A stretch of 64,000 nucleotides of DNA from Aliishimia sp963721175 (GTDB lineage Bacteria; Pseudomonadota; Alphaproteobacteria; Rhodobacterales; Rhodobacteraceae). Numbering within the stretch: the first letter of the stretch is position 1; each line of letters starts with the position of its first letter. The translations under genes were made by a program, and so were the position numbers. The stretch is from assembly GCA_963721175.1 (NCBI GenBank), contig CAVRIG010000008.1:124001-188000 (forward strand), given 5' to 3'. Positions 52,870 to 61,822 of the stretch are shown here, one piece after another. The notes under the pieces are model-generated. The model saw only the letters and a list, made by a program, of their open reading frames with translations. It did not search any database and was not told the DNA's origin.

Positions 52870-54315
52870 ATGAGACGAACACGAAACGTGAAGATTGTGG
52901 CCACTCTGGGGCCCGCTTCGGACAGCTACGACATGATCCGCGCGCTCTTCGAGGCGGGTGCGGACGTGTTCCGGCTCAACATGTCCCATGGCAGCCACGA
53001 GGAGATCGCGGAACGGCACCGGATCATCCGCCAGATCGAGGAAGACCTCAACGAGCCGATCGCGATTCTGGCCGACCTGCAGGGGCCGAAGCTGCGCGTG
53101 GGCGTTTTCGCCGGCGACAGCGAAGAATTGGTGCTGGGGGCGAAGTTCCGTCTGGATCTCGACACCGAGGAAGGATCGAGCCGTCGCGTGAACCTGCCGC
53201 ACCCCGAGATCTTCGCGGCGTTGGAGCCCGGCGCCGCCTTGCTGGTCAATGACGGGAAGATCCGGCTGCGAGTGGATGACTGCGGCCCGGATTTCGCCGA
53301 TTGCACGGTCGAGGCGGGCGGCACGATTTCCAACCGCAAGGGCGTCAATGTGCCCGACGTGGAATTGCCGCTGGCCGCGCTGAGCGAGAAGGACAAGGCC
53401 GACCTGGAATTCGCGTGCAATCTGGGCGTGGATTGGCTCGCGCTGTCGTTCGTGCAGCGTCCGGCCGATGTGCTGGAGGCGCGGGACCTGGTGCAGGGCC
53501 GCGCGGCGATCCTGAGCAAGATAGAAAAGCCGAATGCGGTGAAACGTTTCGACGAAATCCTCGAGGTTTCGGACGGTATCATGGTGGCGCGCGGCGATCT
53601 GGGCGTCGAACTGCCGGTGCAGAACGTGCCGCCGATCCAGAAGCGTCTGGTCCGCAAGTGCCGGATGGTGGCAAAGCCGGTGATCGTGGCGACCCAGATG
53701 CTGGAAAGCATGATCGAGAGCCCGGTGCCGACGCGCGCGGAGGTGTCGGACGTGGCGACCGCGATCTACGAGGGCGCCGACGCCGTCATGCTGAGTGCGG
53801 AGAGCGCTGCCGGCGCCTACCCGATCGAGGCCGTGACCACGATGAACAATGTCGCGACCGAAGTCGAACGTGACCCGACCTACACCCAGATCATCGAATC
53901 GTCCCGCGTGGCGGTGCGCACGACCGTGGCCGACGGCATCGTGGCCGCAGCGCGGGAAATCGCGGAGACGACGGAGATCAAGGCGATCTGCTGCTTCTCC
54001 CAATCTGGCACGACGGCTCTTCTGGTCGCACGGGAACGGCCCCGCGTGCCGATCCTGGCACTGACGCCGCTGCAGAGCACGGCACGGCGGCTCGCCCTCA
54101 CATGGGGCACGAACTGCGTCATCACCGCCCGGCTCGACCGCTTCAAGATGGCGGTCGTGAACGCCGCCAAGGCCGCGCGAGCCCAGGGCTATGCCACGGC
54201 CGAGGATCAGGTTCTGGTGACTGCGGGCGTGCCGTTCAACGTGACCGGCACGACGAACATCCTGCGAGTCGCCCCCTGCGACGAGCGACTGATCTACGCG
54301 ACCGACCCGGAATAG
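52870..54315 (+). CDS. pyk: Pyruvate kinase
   Basis: Pyruvate kinase transfers phosphate from phosphoenolpyruvate to ADP at the end of glycolysis or the Entner-Doudoroff route. The 481-residue protein has KIVATLGPASDS, DVFRLNMSHGSHEE and ADLQGPKLRVG. The catalytic region is LSKIEKPNAVKRFDEI, with VARGDLGVELP and the signature ATQMLESMIESPVPTRAEV. Length and order of domains (TIM barrel, B domain, C-terminal) are normal. The ATG at 52870 opens the conserved MRRTRNVKIVATLGP. Confidence 0.97.
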   Translation: MRRTRNVKIVATLGPASDSYDMIRALFEAGADVFRLNMSHGSHEEIAERHRIIRQIEEDLNEPIAILADLQGPKLRVGVFAGDSEELVLGAKFRLDLDTEEGSSRRVNLPHPEIFAALEPGAALLVNDGKIRLRVDDCGPDFADCTVEAGGTISNRKGVNVPDVELPLAALSEKDKADLEFACNLGVDWLALSFVQRPADVLEARDLVQGRAAILSKIEKPNAVKRFDEILEVSDGIMVARGDLGVELPVQNVPPIQKRLVRKCRMVAKPVIVATQMLESMIESPVPTRAEVSDVATAIYEGADAVMLSAESAAGAYPIEAVTTMNNVATEVERDPTYTQIIESSRVAVRTTVADGIVAAAREIAETTEIKAICCFSQSGTTALLVARERPRVPILALTPLQSTARRLALTWGTNCVITARLDRFKMAVVNAAKAARAQGYATAEDQVLVTAGVPFNVTGTTNILRVAPCDERLIYATDPE

Positions 54316-54453
54316 ACGACGACAGCGACCGGAAGATCGCGTTGATTGGTTGCGGCCCCGCGCTCGCGGCAAGCCGACATCGTCGGCGCGATTGAACTCG
54401 GCCCGCGCAGCCCTTAGCTCCGCACTCTGGCAATCAGGGACCGGGCAGACACG

Positions 54454-55410
54454 ATGACCGACATTCTCCTCCTTCTGGCCGGATTCGTCGGGCTGCTCCT
54501 GGGCGGGGAGTGGCTCGTGCGGGGGTCGGTTTCGGTCGCCCAGGCGCTGCGCGTGCCGCCTGCGATCATCGGGCTGACGCTTGTCGGGTTCGGCACGTCC
54601 GCCCCGGAGCTGGTGACCAGCCTGCAGGCGGCGCTGGCCGGTTCGCCCGGCATCGCCGTGGGCAACGTCGTGGGCAGCAACATCGGCAATGTGCTCCTGA
54701 TTCTCGGGATCGCGGCGCTGCTGCGACCCTTGACCGTCGACCCTGCCGCCTTTCGCCGGGATGGCAGCGTCCTGGTGCTGGCGACGCTGCTCTGCGTCTT
54801 CGCCATTCTGCAGGGCACGCTGGGCCGTGTGGCCGGTGCGGCCTTCGTCGCCGGTCTCGCGGTCTACCTCGTCGGGACCTTCTGGCAGGAGCGGCGCAGG
54901 TCCACGCCGGCGGCGGATGTGTACGAGGCCGAGGCGGAGCTGGTCGCCATGCGCACGAACAGTGCCGTTCTCCCCGCATTGCTGGCCTTGGCCGGTCTCG
55001 TCGTCATCATCATCGGTGCACGGTTCCTCGTGACCGGCGCTGTCGGGCTCGCTCAATTGGCGGGCATATCCGAGACGGTGATCGGGCTCACCATCGTTGC
55101 CATCGGAACGTCGATGCCCGAGCTCGTTACCTCGGTGATCGCGGTGCGCAAGGGTCAGGGCGACGTCGCGTTCGGCAACATCGTGGGCAGCAACATCTTC
55201 AACATTCTCGGCATCCTCGGCGTGACCGCGCTGGTGCAGCCGCTGGTGATTCCGGCGCAGGTCATCGGGTTCGACGTCTGGGTGCTGCTTGGCACCACAC
55301 TGGCCTTCGTGGTCTTTTCGGTCACCGGCTGGCGGGTCGGGCGGCGCGAGGGCGCCGCGCTCGTTCTGGCCTATCTCGCCTATCTCACACTGCTCCTCGT
55401 GCCTCTCTAA
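54454..55410 (+). CDS. Calcium/sodium antiporter (CaCA family, YrbG-like)
   Basis: This 318-residue membrane protein has two homologous halves of about five transmembrane helices each, with the alpha-repeat motifs GFGTSAPELVTSLQAAL and GNVVGSNIGNVLLILG in the first half and AIGTSMPELVTSVIAV and GNIVGSNIFNILGILG in the second. These acidic motifs bind cation in the CaCA superfamily. It probably exports calcium in exchange for sodium or protons. It lies between pyk and rpmI on the same strand. Confidence 0.93.
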   Translation: MTDILLLLAGFVGLLLGGEWLVRGSVSVAQALRVPPAIIGLTLVGFGTSAPELVTSLQAALAGSPGIAVGNVVGSNIGNVLLILGIAALLRPLTVDPAAFRRDGSVLVLATLLCVFAILQGTLGRVAGAAFVAGLAVYLVGTFWQERRRSTPAADVYEAEAELVAMRTNSAVLPALLALAGLVVIIIGARFLVTGAVGLAQLAGISETVIGLTIVAIGTSMPELVTSVIAVRKGQGDVAFGNIVGSNIFNILGILGVTALVQPLVIPAQVIGFDVWVLLGTTLAFVVFSVTGWRVGRREGAALVLAYLAYLTLLLVPL

Positions 55411-55426
55411 GTCAGGGCAAAACCGC

Positions 55427-55455
55427 TTGCCAATCCGTTTCGTCCCTCCTATACG
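55427..55455 (+). promoter_or_regulatory. Sigma70-like promoter of rpmI-rplT
   Basis: TTGCCA at 55427-55432 and TATACG at 55450-55455 are separated by 17 bases, the spacing expected of a vegetative promoter. It lies about 80 bases before the rpmI start, leaving a short leader, and just after the stop of the antiporter gene. Strong promoters of this kind suit ribosomal protein genes. Confidence 0.6.
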
Positions 55456-55533
55456 GCGGCTTCGTTCGCACGGCCGGCCACATGTGGCATGCCGAGTCGT
55501 GTTTGGAACCGGAACTCGAACCAGGAGACGGAA

Positions 55534-55734
55534 ATGCCCAAGATGAAGACCAAGTCGAGCGCCAAGAAGCGCTTCAAGGTGTCGGCGACCGGAAAGGTCA
55601 TTCGCGCCCAGGCGGGCAAGCGGCACGGCATGATCAAGCGGACGAAGAAGTTCATTCGCGACGCGCGCGGCACGACCGTGATGTCGCCGCCGGATGCCAA
55701 GATCATCAAGGGCTTCATGCCCTACGACCGCTGA
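55534..55734 (+). CDS. rpmI: 50S ribosomal protein L35
   Basis: L35 is a small component of the large ribosomal subunit. The 66-residue protein reads MPKMKTKSSAKKRFKVSATG, continues VIRAQAGKRHGMIKRT and ends GFMPYDR, typical of alphaproteobacterial L35. The ATG at 55534 follows AGGAGACGGAA. It is followed 15 bases later by rplT. Confidence 0.98.
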   Translation: MPKMKTKSSAKKRFKVSATGKVIRAQAGKRHGMIKRTKKFIRDARGTTVMSPPDAKIIKGFMPYDR

Positions 55735-55749
55735 TAGGAGGCCCGAGAG

Positions 55750-56115
55750 ATGTCCCGAGTCAAAGGTGGAACCACCACCCACGCCCGCCACAAGAAAGTC
55801 ATCAAGGCCGCCAAAGGCTATTATGGCCGCCGCAAGAACACATTCCGGGTGGCTACCCAGGCCGTCGACAAGGCGAACCAGTACGCCACGCGCGACCGCA
55901 AGAACCGCAAGCGCAATTTCCGCGCACTGTGGATCCAGCGGATCAACGCCGCCGTGCGCGCCCATGACGAGTCGCTGACCTACTCCCGCTTCATCAACGG
56001 CCTGTCGCTGGCCGGGATCGAGGTGGACCGCAAGGTTCTCGCCGACCTCGCCGTGCACGAGCCCGACGCGTTCGCAGCGATCGTGGATCAGGCCAGGGGC
56101 GCGCTCAGCGCCTGA
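55750..56115 (+). CDS. rplT: 50S ribosomal protein L20
   Basis: L20 is an early-assembly protein of the large subunit that also represses its own operon in some bacteria. The 121-residue protein starts MSRVKGGTTTHARHKKVIKA and has the L20 hallmark GYYGRRKNTFRVA, then RDRKNRKRNFRALWIQRINA and FINGLSLAGIEVDRKVLADL. It ends the rpmI-rplT unit and is followed by a strong terminator. Confidence 0.98.
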   Translation: MSRVKGGTTTHARHKKVIKAAKGYYGRRKNTFRVATQAVDKANQYATRDRKNRKRNFRALWIQRINAAVRAHDESLTYSRFINGLSLAGIEVDRKVLADLAVHEPDAFAAIVDQARGALSA

Positions 56116-56139
56116 GCCGCCGGTTCGAATGAACGAAAA

Positions 56140-56168
56140 GGCCGCCGTGGCATCCCGGCGGCCTTTTT
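56140..56168 (+). terminator. Rho-independent terminator after rplT
   Basis: A stem of eight base pairs (GGCCGCCG at 56140-56147 with CGGCGGCC at 56156-56163) and an eight-base loop are followed by five T residues. It lies 25 bases after the rplT stop and before the 3' end of the convergent SDR gene. Confidence 0.92.
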
Positions 56169-56226
56169 CATGTCGAACCGATGGCCCCTGAATTCGCGGT
56201 CGCAAGAAGCCTGCGCGCCGCGGTCG

Positions 56227-57090
56227 CTATTCCGCGATTTCTCCGTCATTGCCGGTCCTTTCGAAATGCGCGAAGGCCTCGGCGAAATCCGGATGCCAAC
56301 GCGACAGCGCGGGGCGGTTTTCCACGATATCCCCGGCCGCCCATGCAACACGCCGCGCATCGCGGGTCGCGTCGACGTCGTTGTCGGGGCACAGGATATA
56401 GAAATCGCCTTGCGCCATGCGAGCGAGGAAATGGTCCACCGTCTGCTCGCTGGTCCAGGCCGCTGCGGGCTTCTCGGGAACATGGCACGCGATCATGCCT
56501 GTATAGGTGAAGCCGGGCACGAAGAGATGCACCGAAATCGGTGCGCCCGCCTCCCGCAACTCGTGCGCGAGCTGTTCGGTCAGCACCTTCAACGCGGCCT
56601 TGGTGGCGTTGTAGCCGGGATTGCCGGGCGGTGAGGTGATGCCCTGCTTCGATCCGGTATTGGCGATCACCGCCGGCCGCGCCGCTTCGATCATCCGGGG
56701 CACGAAGGCGTCGAGGCCATGCAGAACGCCAAAGAGATTGACGTTCATCATGCTGTGCCATGCCTCGGTCTGACCCCAGGTCGCGCTGCCCATCCCGACG
56801 CCGGCGTTGTTCATCAGGATCGCCACCGGCCCTGTGTCGAAGGCCTCCTCCGCCAGAGCGACGACCTCTGCTGGCTGGGTGACGTCGGTCGCGACGCCCT
56901 TGACAGTGGCACCGGAACGGGCGACGCGAGCCACACGCTCCGCAGCCTCTTCAAGCGCATCGCCGGGCAGGTCCGCGAGGAACACGTCCAGGCCGGCTGC
57001 GGCGAACCGCGTGGCGGCGGCGAACCCGACCCCGTTGGCCGCGCCGGTCACGACGGCCACCCCGCCCTGCTCAACTGCTTGCCTGTACAT
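56227..57090 (-). CDS. Short-chain dehydrogenase/reductase
   Basis: This 287-residue classical SDR has the cofactor motif VTGAANGVGFAAA, the NNAGVGMG motif, the Tyr/Lys pair in NPGYNATKAALKVL and the Ser region ANTGSKQGITSPP. A longer C-terminal part (FILCPDNDVDATRDAR onward) suggests an NADP-dependent alcohol/sugar dehydrogenase. The substrate is unknown. It lies antisense between rplT and pheS, and a REP-like repeat sits just upstream of it. Confidence 0.9.
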   Translation of the reverse strand: MYRQAVEQGGVAVVTGAANGVGFAAATRFAAAGLDVFLADLPGDALEEAAERVARVARSGATVKGVATDVTQPAEVVALAEEAFDTGPVAILMNNAGVGMGSATWGQTEAWHSMMNVNLFGVLHGLDAFVPRMIEAARPAVIANTGSKQGITSPPGNPGYNATKAALKVLTEQLAHELREAGAPISVHLFVPGFTYTGMIACHVPEKPAAAWTSEQTVDHFLARMAQGDFYILCPDNDVDATRDARRVAWAAGDIVENRPALSRWHPDFAEAFAHFERTGNDGEIAE

Positions 57091-57159
57091 GCTCTTCCCC
57101 TTTCTGGTCCGGGTGACATTACCGCCGGTGCGCCGGGATACGAAGCCCAAACTCCCGCT

Positions 57160-57220
57160 TCTTTGGGTCTGGAAATACCTCGGGGGGCTGCTCCGCAGGA
57201 GCGGCGGGGGCAGAGCCCCC
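57160..57220. repeat. REP-like intergenic repeat, copy 2
   Basis: The 23-base motif at 57160-57182 is the inverse of the one at 15085-15107 (one mismatch). It is followed by two hairpins: GCTCC-GCA-GGAGC (57190-57202) and GGGGGC-AGA-GCCCCC (57206-57220). Together they form a compact palindromic block between the divergent SDR and pheS genes. Confidence 0.6.
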
Positions 57221-57310
57221 ACGCGGGGCGCCGATCGCGCGGGCGATGACGTCTTGATGCCGGCGCATCGTGCAGGGTAGCACGAGCGCGGACGAAGGAA
57301 GGGTGTGGCG

Positions 57311-58385
57311 ATGGACGACCTGCGCGACAAGTATCTGGATCGGATCGCGGGCGCGGCCGACGAGGCGGCGCTGGAGGATCTGCGCGTGCAAGCCGTCGGC
57401 AAGAAGGGCGAGATCAGCCTGAAGATGCGCGAGCTGGGCAAGATGACGCCCGAGGAACGCAAGTCCGCCGGACCCGCGCTCAATGCGCTGAAGGACGAGA
57501 TCAATGCGGCGCTGTCGGCGAAGAAGGCAGCCTTGGCCGATGCCGCGCTGGACGAACGTCTGCGCACCGAATGGCTCGACGTGACGCTGCCCGCGCGCGA
57601 CCGGCGGCAGGGCACGATCCACCCGGTGAGCCAGGTGACCGAGGAAGTGACCGCGATCTTTGCCGAGATGGGGTTTTCCGTCGCCGAAGGGCCGCGGATC
57701 GACACCGACTGGTACAATTTCGACGCGCTGAACATCCCCGGCCACCATCCGGCGCGGGCGGAGATGGACACGTTCTACATGGCGCGCGAGGAGGGCGACA
57801 ACCGGCCGCCGCACGTGCTCAGGACCCATACATCGCCGGTGCAGATCCGCACGATGGAGAAGCGCGGCGCGCCCCTGCGGATCATCTGCCCGGGCGGCGT
57901 CTATCGCGCGGACTACGACCAGACCCACACGCCGATGTTCCACCAGATCGAAGGGCTGGCGCATCGACCGCGACATCTCCATGGCGAACCTGAAATGGGT
58001 GCTGGAGGAATTCTTCTCCGCCTTCTTCGAGGTCGAGGGAATCCGCACCCGGTTCCGCGCCTCGCATTTCCCCTTCACCGAACCCTCCGCGGAGGTCGAC
58101 ATCCAGTGTTCCTGGGTCGACGGTCAGCTGCGCATCGGCGAGGGCGACGACTGGATGGAGGTGCTGGGCTCCGGCATGGTGCATCCGCATGTGCTGCGGT
58201 CGGGCGGCGTGGATCCGGACGAATGGCAGGGCTTTGCGTTCGGCATGGGGATCGACCGGATCGCGATGCTGAAATACGGGATCCCGGATCTGCGGGCGTT
58301 CTTCGACAGCGACCTGCGCTGGCTGCGGCACTACGGGTTCAGCGCTTTGGACGTGCCGACGCTGCATGGTGGGTTAAGCAGGTAG
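57311..58385 (+). CDS. pheS: Phenylalanyl-tRNA synthetase subunit alpha, frameshifted
   Basis: PheS is the catalytic subunit that charges tRNA-Phe. The restored protein has about 357 residues: an N-terminal coiled coil, then HPVSQVTEEVTAIFAEMGF, motif 2 RTHTSPVQIRTMEK with IICPGGVYRADYDQTHTPMF, and motif 3 GFAFGMGIDRIAMLKYGI. One extra base near 57962 shifts the frame within the conserved HQIEGLAIDRDIS. The ATG at 57311 has GGAAGG eight bases upstream. An essential gene broken at one base is almost certainly a sequence error. Confidence 0.95.
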
Positions 58386-58394
58386 GGAGGGACC

Positions 58395-58700
58395 ATGACG
58401 CGCAGGCTGTTTTCACCGGACAAGGCCGGGCGAGGCGATACTTACAATCGCCGCTACGCGGCGTATGAGCTGGCCTATACCGCCGTCGATTTCCTTGCCG
58501 CGGGGCTCTTCATCATCGGATCGGTCATGTTCTTCTTCGAAGAATGGCAGGACCCCGGAACCTGGTGCTTCCTGATCGGGTCGATCTGCTTTGCGCTGAA
58601 GCCCACCATCCGGCTGGTGCGCGAGCTCCGGTTGGCGGAAGAGGGCGACATCGAGGACCTGGCAGGCAGGCTGGCTCCGGACAAGAAGTCCGACGGCTGA
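58395..58700 (+). CDS. YrhK-domain membrane protein
   Basis: This 101-residue protein has two close transmembrane helices (about residues 28-48 and 55-72) and the YrhK-like stretch RYAAYELAYTAVDFLAAG followed by FFEEWQDPGTWCFLIGSICF. It ends with a charged helix RELRLAEEGDIEDLAGRL. It lies nine bases after pheS, between pheS and pheT, so it is cotranscribed with both. Function is unknown. Confidence 0.82.
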   Translation: MTRRLFSPDKAGRGDTYNRRYAAYELAYTAVDFLAAGLFIIGSVMFFFEEWQDPGTWCFLIGSICFALKPTIRLVRELRLAEEGDIEDLAGRLAPDKKSDG

Positions 58701-58847
58701 CTGGCTGCGTGACGCCCGTCCGGACGCGGTTCCGGGCCGCGCCCGAAATGCGCCCCGCACGCCGTCCCGAGAGTTTTCTGCGGCTTGCACGTTGAAGCGT
58801 TCTTTGCCATTGCAGCCAAGTGCAGTTCAGACCCGTCGAGGCGAGAA

Positions 58848-61241
58848 ATGAAATTCACCCTGTCCTGGCTCAAATCCCATCTGGAGACCGAGGCCACGCT
58901 TGACCAGATCACCGAGGCGCTGACCGATCTCGGGCTGGAGGTCGAGGGCGTGGAGGATCGCGGGGCGCGGCTGAAGGACTTTACCATCGGCAAGGTCCTG
59001 AAGGCCGAACAGCATCCGGATGCGGATCGGCTGCGCGTCTGCCAGGTCGCGACTGCCGACGGGGAGACGCAGATCATCTGCGGCGCGCCCAACGCGCGGG
59101 AGGGGATCACGGTCGTGGTGGCGAAGCCGGGGACCTACGTGCCGGGCATCGATACGACCATCGGCGTGGGCAAGATCCGCGGCGTCGAGAGCTTTGGCAT
59201 GATGTGCTCCGAACGCGAGATGGAACTCAGCGAGGAGCATGACGGCATCATCGAGCTGCCCTCGGGCGAGGTCGGGGAGCGGTATGTCGACTGGCTGGCC
59301 GAGCACGATGCGGCCAAGGTCGATCCGGTGATCGAGATCGCGATCACGCCGAACCGTCCCGACGCGCTGGGCGTGCGGGGCGTGGCGCGGGATCTGGCGG
59401 CGCGGGGGCTTGGGGTGATGAAGCCGTGCGAGGTCGATCCTGTGCCGGCGGCGTTCAAGGCCGAGATGACGGTGTCGATCGACGCGGACACTCTGGACGG
59501 CAATCCGCTTTTTTGCGGGCGGGTGATCCGGGGCGTGAAGAACGGGCCGAGCCCCGCGTGGCTGCAGGATCTGATCCGCGCCATCGGGCTGCGGCCGATC
59601 AACTTCCTCGTCGATGTGACGAATTTCTTCACCCATGACCTGAACCGCCCGCTGCATGTGTTCGATCTGGACAAGGTGCATGGCAACCTGCGGGTGCACC
59701 GGGCGCAGGGAGGCGAGGAGATCCTGGCGCTCGACGGCAAGACCTATGTCCTGCAGCCGGGACAGATGGTGATTTCCGACGACAACGGGCCGGAAAGCAT
59801 CGGCGGCGTGATGGGCGGGGAGGCCAGCGGCTGCACCGACGAGACGGTGAATGTCTTCGTGGAGAGCGCCTATTGGGACGCGGTGCAGATCGCCTACACG
59901 GGCCGGGCGTTGAAGATCAATTCCGACGCGCGCTACCGGTTCGAACGTGGCGTGGATCCGGCGTTCACGCCCGTGGGGCTGGAGCATGCGGTGCGGATGA
60001 TCGTGGACCACGCCGGCGGCGAGGCGTCCGAACTGATCCAGGCTGGCGCGGTGCCGGACACCGCACGCGCCTACAAGCTCGACCCCGCGCGGGTGTCGAG
60101 CCTGGTGGGCATGGATATCCCCGCGGACGAGCAGCGCGCGACGCTCGAACGGCTGGGGTTTCGACTCGAAGGCGACATGGCTTATGTGCCGTCCTGGCGG
60201 CCGGACGTGATGGGCGAGGCGGATCTGGTCGAGGAGGTGGCGCGGGTGGCGTCGCTGACCAAGCTGAAGGGCAAGCCGCTGCCCCGTGTGGACGGCGTGC
60301 CGAAGCCGGTGATGACGGCGATGCAGCGGCGCGAGCAGGCGGCGCGGCGGACGGCGGCGGCGCTGGGCTACAACGAATGCGTCACCTACAGCTTCATCGA
60401 CAAGGCCAGTGCGGAGCTTTTCGGCGGCGGCGGGCAAGCGACGATGCTGGAGAACCCGATCTCTTCTGACTTGAGCCACATGCGGCCCGCGCTGCTGCCC
60501 GGGCTGTTGCTGGCTGCGGCCCGCAATCAGGCGCGCGGGTTCATGGACATGGGTCTCTTCGAGGTGGGCCCCGCGTTTCATGGCGGCGAGCCCGAGGAAG
60601 AGAATCTCCAGGTCGCGGGTCTGCTGATCGGCCGCACCGGACCCAAGGATGTGCACGGGGCGAGCAGGCCGATCGACGTGTTCGACGTCAAGGCCGATGC
60701 GGAGGCGATCCTGTCGGCGATGGGCGCGCCCGGCAAGGTTCAGATCCTGCGGGATGGCGACGCATGGTGGCACCCGGGTCGGCACGGGCGCATCTGCCTC
60801 GGGCCGAAGAAGACGCTGGCGGTCTTCGGTGAGGTCCATCCGCGTGTTCTCGCGGCAATGGAGGTCAAGGGCCCGGCGATGGCCTTCACGATCTGGCCCG
60901 CGGAAATTCCGATGCCCCGAAAGGCGGGCGCCACCCGCAACGCGCTGGAGATCCGGGATCTGCAGCCGGTGGAGCGCGACTTCGCGTTCGTCGTCGATGC
61001 CGAGGTCGCCGCGCTGGACCTGATGAACGCGGCAGCCGGGGCGGACAAGGCGCTGATCTCGGATGTGCGGGTCTTCGACGAGTTCATCGGCGGCAGTCTG
61101 GGCGCGGGCAAGAAGTCGCTGGCGATCACCGTGCGGCTGGAGCCGACGGAGGCGACGCTCACCGACAAGGAGATCGAGGCTGTCGGCCAGAAGGTCATCG
61201 AGAAGGTCACCAGGGCGACCGGCGGCGTGCTGCGCGGATGA
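58848..61241 (+). CDS. pheT: Phenylalanyl-tRNA synthetase subunit beta
   Basis: PheT is the large subunit that binds and edits tRNA-Phe. The 797-residue protein starts MKFTLSWLKSHLETEATLDQ. It has the EMAP/tRNA-binding domain (KVLKAEQHPDADRLRVCQV), B3/B4 editing region with IAITPNRPDALGVRGVARDL, B5 domain, and the C-terminal anticodon-binding domain ending RATGGVLRG. No frame break is seen. The ATG at 58848 is the family start. The order pheS-YrhK-pheT keeps the operon apart from the small gene inserted between the subunits. Confidence 0.97.
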   Translation: MKFTLSWLKSHLETEATLDQITEALTDLGLEVEGVEDRGARLKDFTIGKVLKAEQHPDADRLRVCQVATADGETQIICGAPNAREGITVVVAKPGTYVPGIDTTIGVGKIRGVESFGMMCSEREMELSEEHDGIIELPSGEVGERYVDWLAEHDAAKVDPVIEIAITPNRPDALGVRGVARDLAARGLGVMKPCEVDPVPAAFKAEMTVSIDADTLDGNPLFCGRVIRGVKNGPSPAWLQDLIRAIGLRPINFLVDVTNFFTHDLNRPLHVFDLDKVHGNLRVHRAQGGEEILALDGKTYVLQPGQMVISDDNGPESIGGVMGGEASGCTDETVNVFVESAYWDAVQIAYTGRALKINSDARYRFERGVDPAFTPVGLEHAVRMIVDHAGGEASELIQAGAVPDTARAYKLDPARVSSLVGMDIPADEQRATLERLGFRLEGDMAYVPSWRPDVMGEADLVEEVARVASLTKLKGKPLPRVDGVPKPVMTAMQRREQAARRTAAALGYNECVTYSFIDKASAELFGGGGQATMLENPISSDLSHMRPALLPGLLLAAARNQARGFMDMGLFEVGPAFHGGEPEEENLQVAGLLIGRTGPKDVHGASRPIDVFDVKADAEAILSAMGAPGKVQILRDGDAWWHPGRHGRICLGPKKTLAVFGEVHPRVLAAMEVKGPAMAFTIWPAEIPMPRKAGATRNALEIRDLQPVERDFAFVVDAEVAALDLMNAAAGADKALISDVRVFDEFIGGSLGAGKKSLAITVRLEPTEATLTDKEIEAVGQKVIEKVTRATGGVLRG

Positions 61242-61315
61242 GGCCGCGGTCCAGCCGGCACGATTGACATGAAACGCGGTCGGACCACATGCCGTAGGAA
61301 TTCGGAGGAAACGCA

Positions 61316-61762
61316 ATGCTGAACGTCTATCTGTCGGGGGAGATCCACACCGATTGGCGCGCGGAGATCGAAACGGCGTGCGAGGGGCTCGACGTGGCGT
61401 TCTCCGCGCCCGTGACCGATCATGCCGCCAGCGACGATTGCGGTGTCGCGATCCTGGGGCCGGAGCCGGACAAGTTCTGGCACGACCGCAAGGGCGCGAT
61501 GGTCAATGCGATCCGCACGCGCATGGGCATCGAAGACGCAGATGTCGTGGTCGTCCGTTTCGGCGACAAGTACAAGCAGTGGAACGCGGCCTTCGACGCC
61601 GGGTACGCGGCGGCGCTGGGCAAGAGCCTGGTCATCCTGCAGCCGCCGGAGCATGACCATGCCCTCAAGGAGGTCGATGCAGCGGCGCTGGCGGTGGCAC
61701 GCGAGCCGCAACAGGTGGCCGACATCCTCCGCTATGTCCTTACGAGCGCGCTCCCGTCTTAG
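61316..61762 (+). CDS. YtoQ family protein
   Basis: This 148-residue protein matches the YtoQ family: MLNVYLSGEIHTDWRAEIE, then AAFDAGYAAALGKSLVILQP and EVDAAALAVAREPQQVADIL. The fold resembles nucleoside 2-deoxyribosyltransferases, in which a short loop near YLSGE binds the nucleoside. Whether YtoQ has that activity is not known. The ATG at 61316 follows GGAGGAAACGCA. It is 74 bases downstream of pheT on the same strand. Confidence 0.88.
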   Translation: MLNVYLSGEIHTDWRAEIETACEGLDVAFSAPVTDHAASDDCGVAILGPEPDKFWHDRKGAMVNAIRTRMGIEDADVVVVRFGDKYKQWNAAFDAGYAAALGKSLVILQPPEHDHALKEVDAAALAVAREPQQVADILRYVLTSALPS

Positions 61763-61822
61763 GTCAAGCTGCACGCTTTCAATACGAGTGGCCGGCGCCA
61801 TCCATCTCGCAGTTCGGCGGCG

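Noticed and set aside
50845..56205. Open frame of 1786 codons on the minus strand spanning the TRAP permease, pyk, antiporter, rpmI and rplT
   Set aside because: It is antisense to five well-supported genes. Its Arg/His/Asp-rich composition is that of a shadow frame in high-GC DNA, and no domain is recognisable.
58827..61316. 829-codon minus-strand open frame opposite pheT
   Set aside because: It mirrors an intact, conserved pheT and has only shadow-frame composition.
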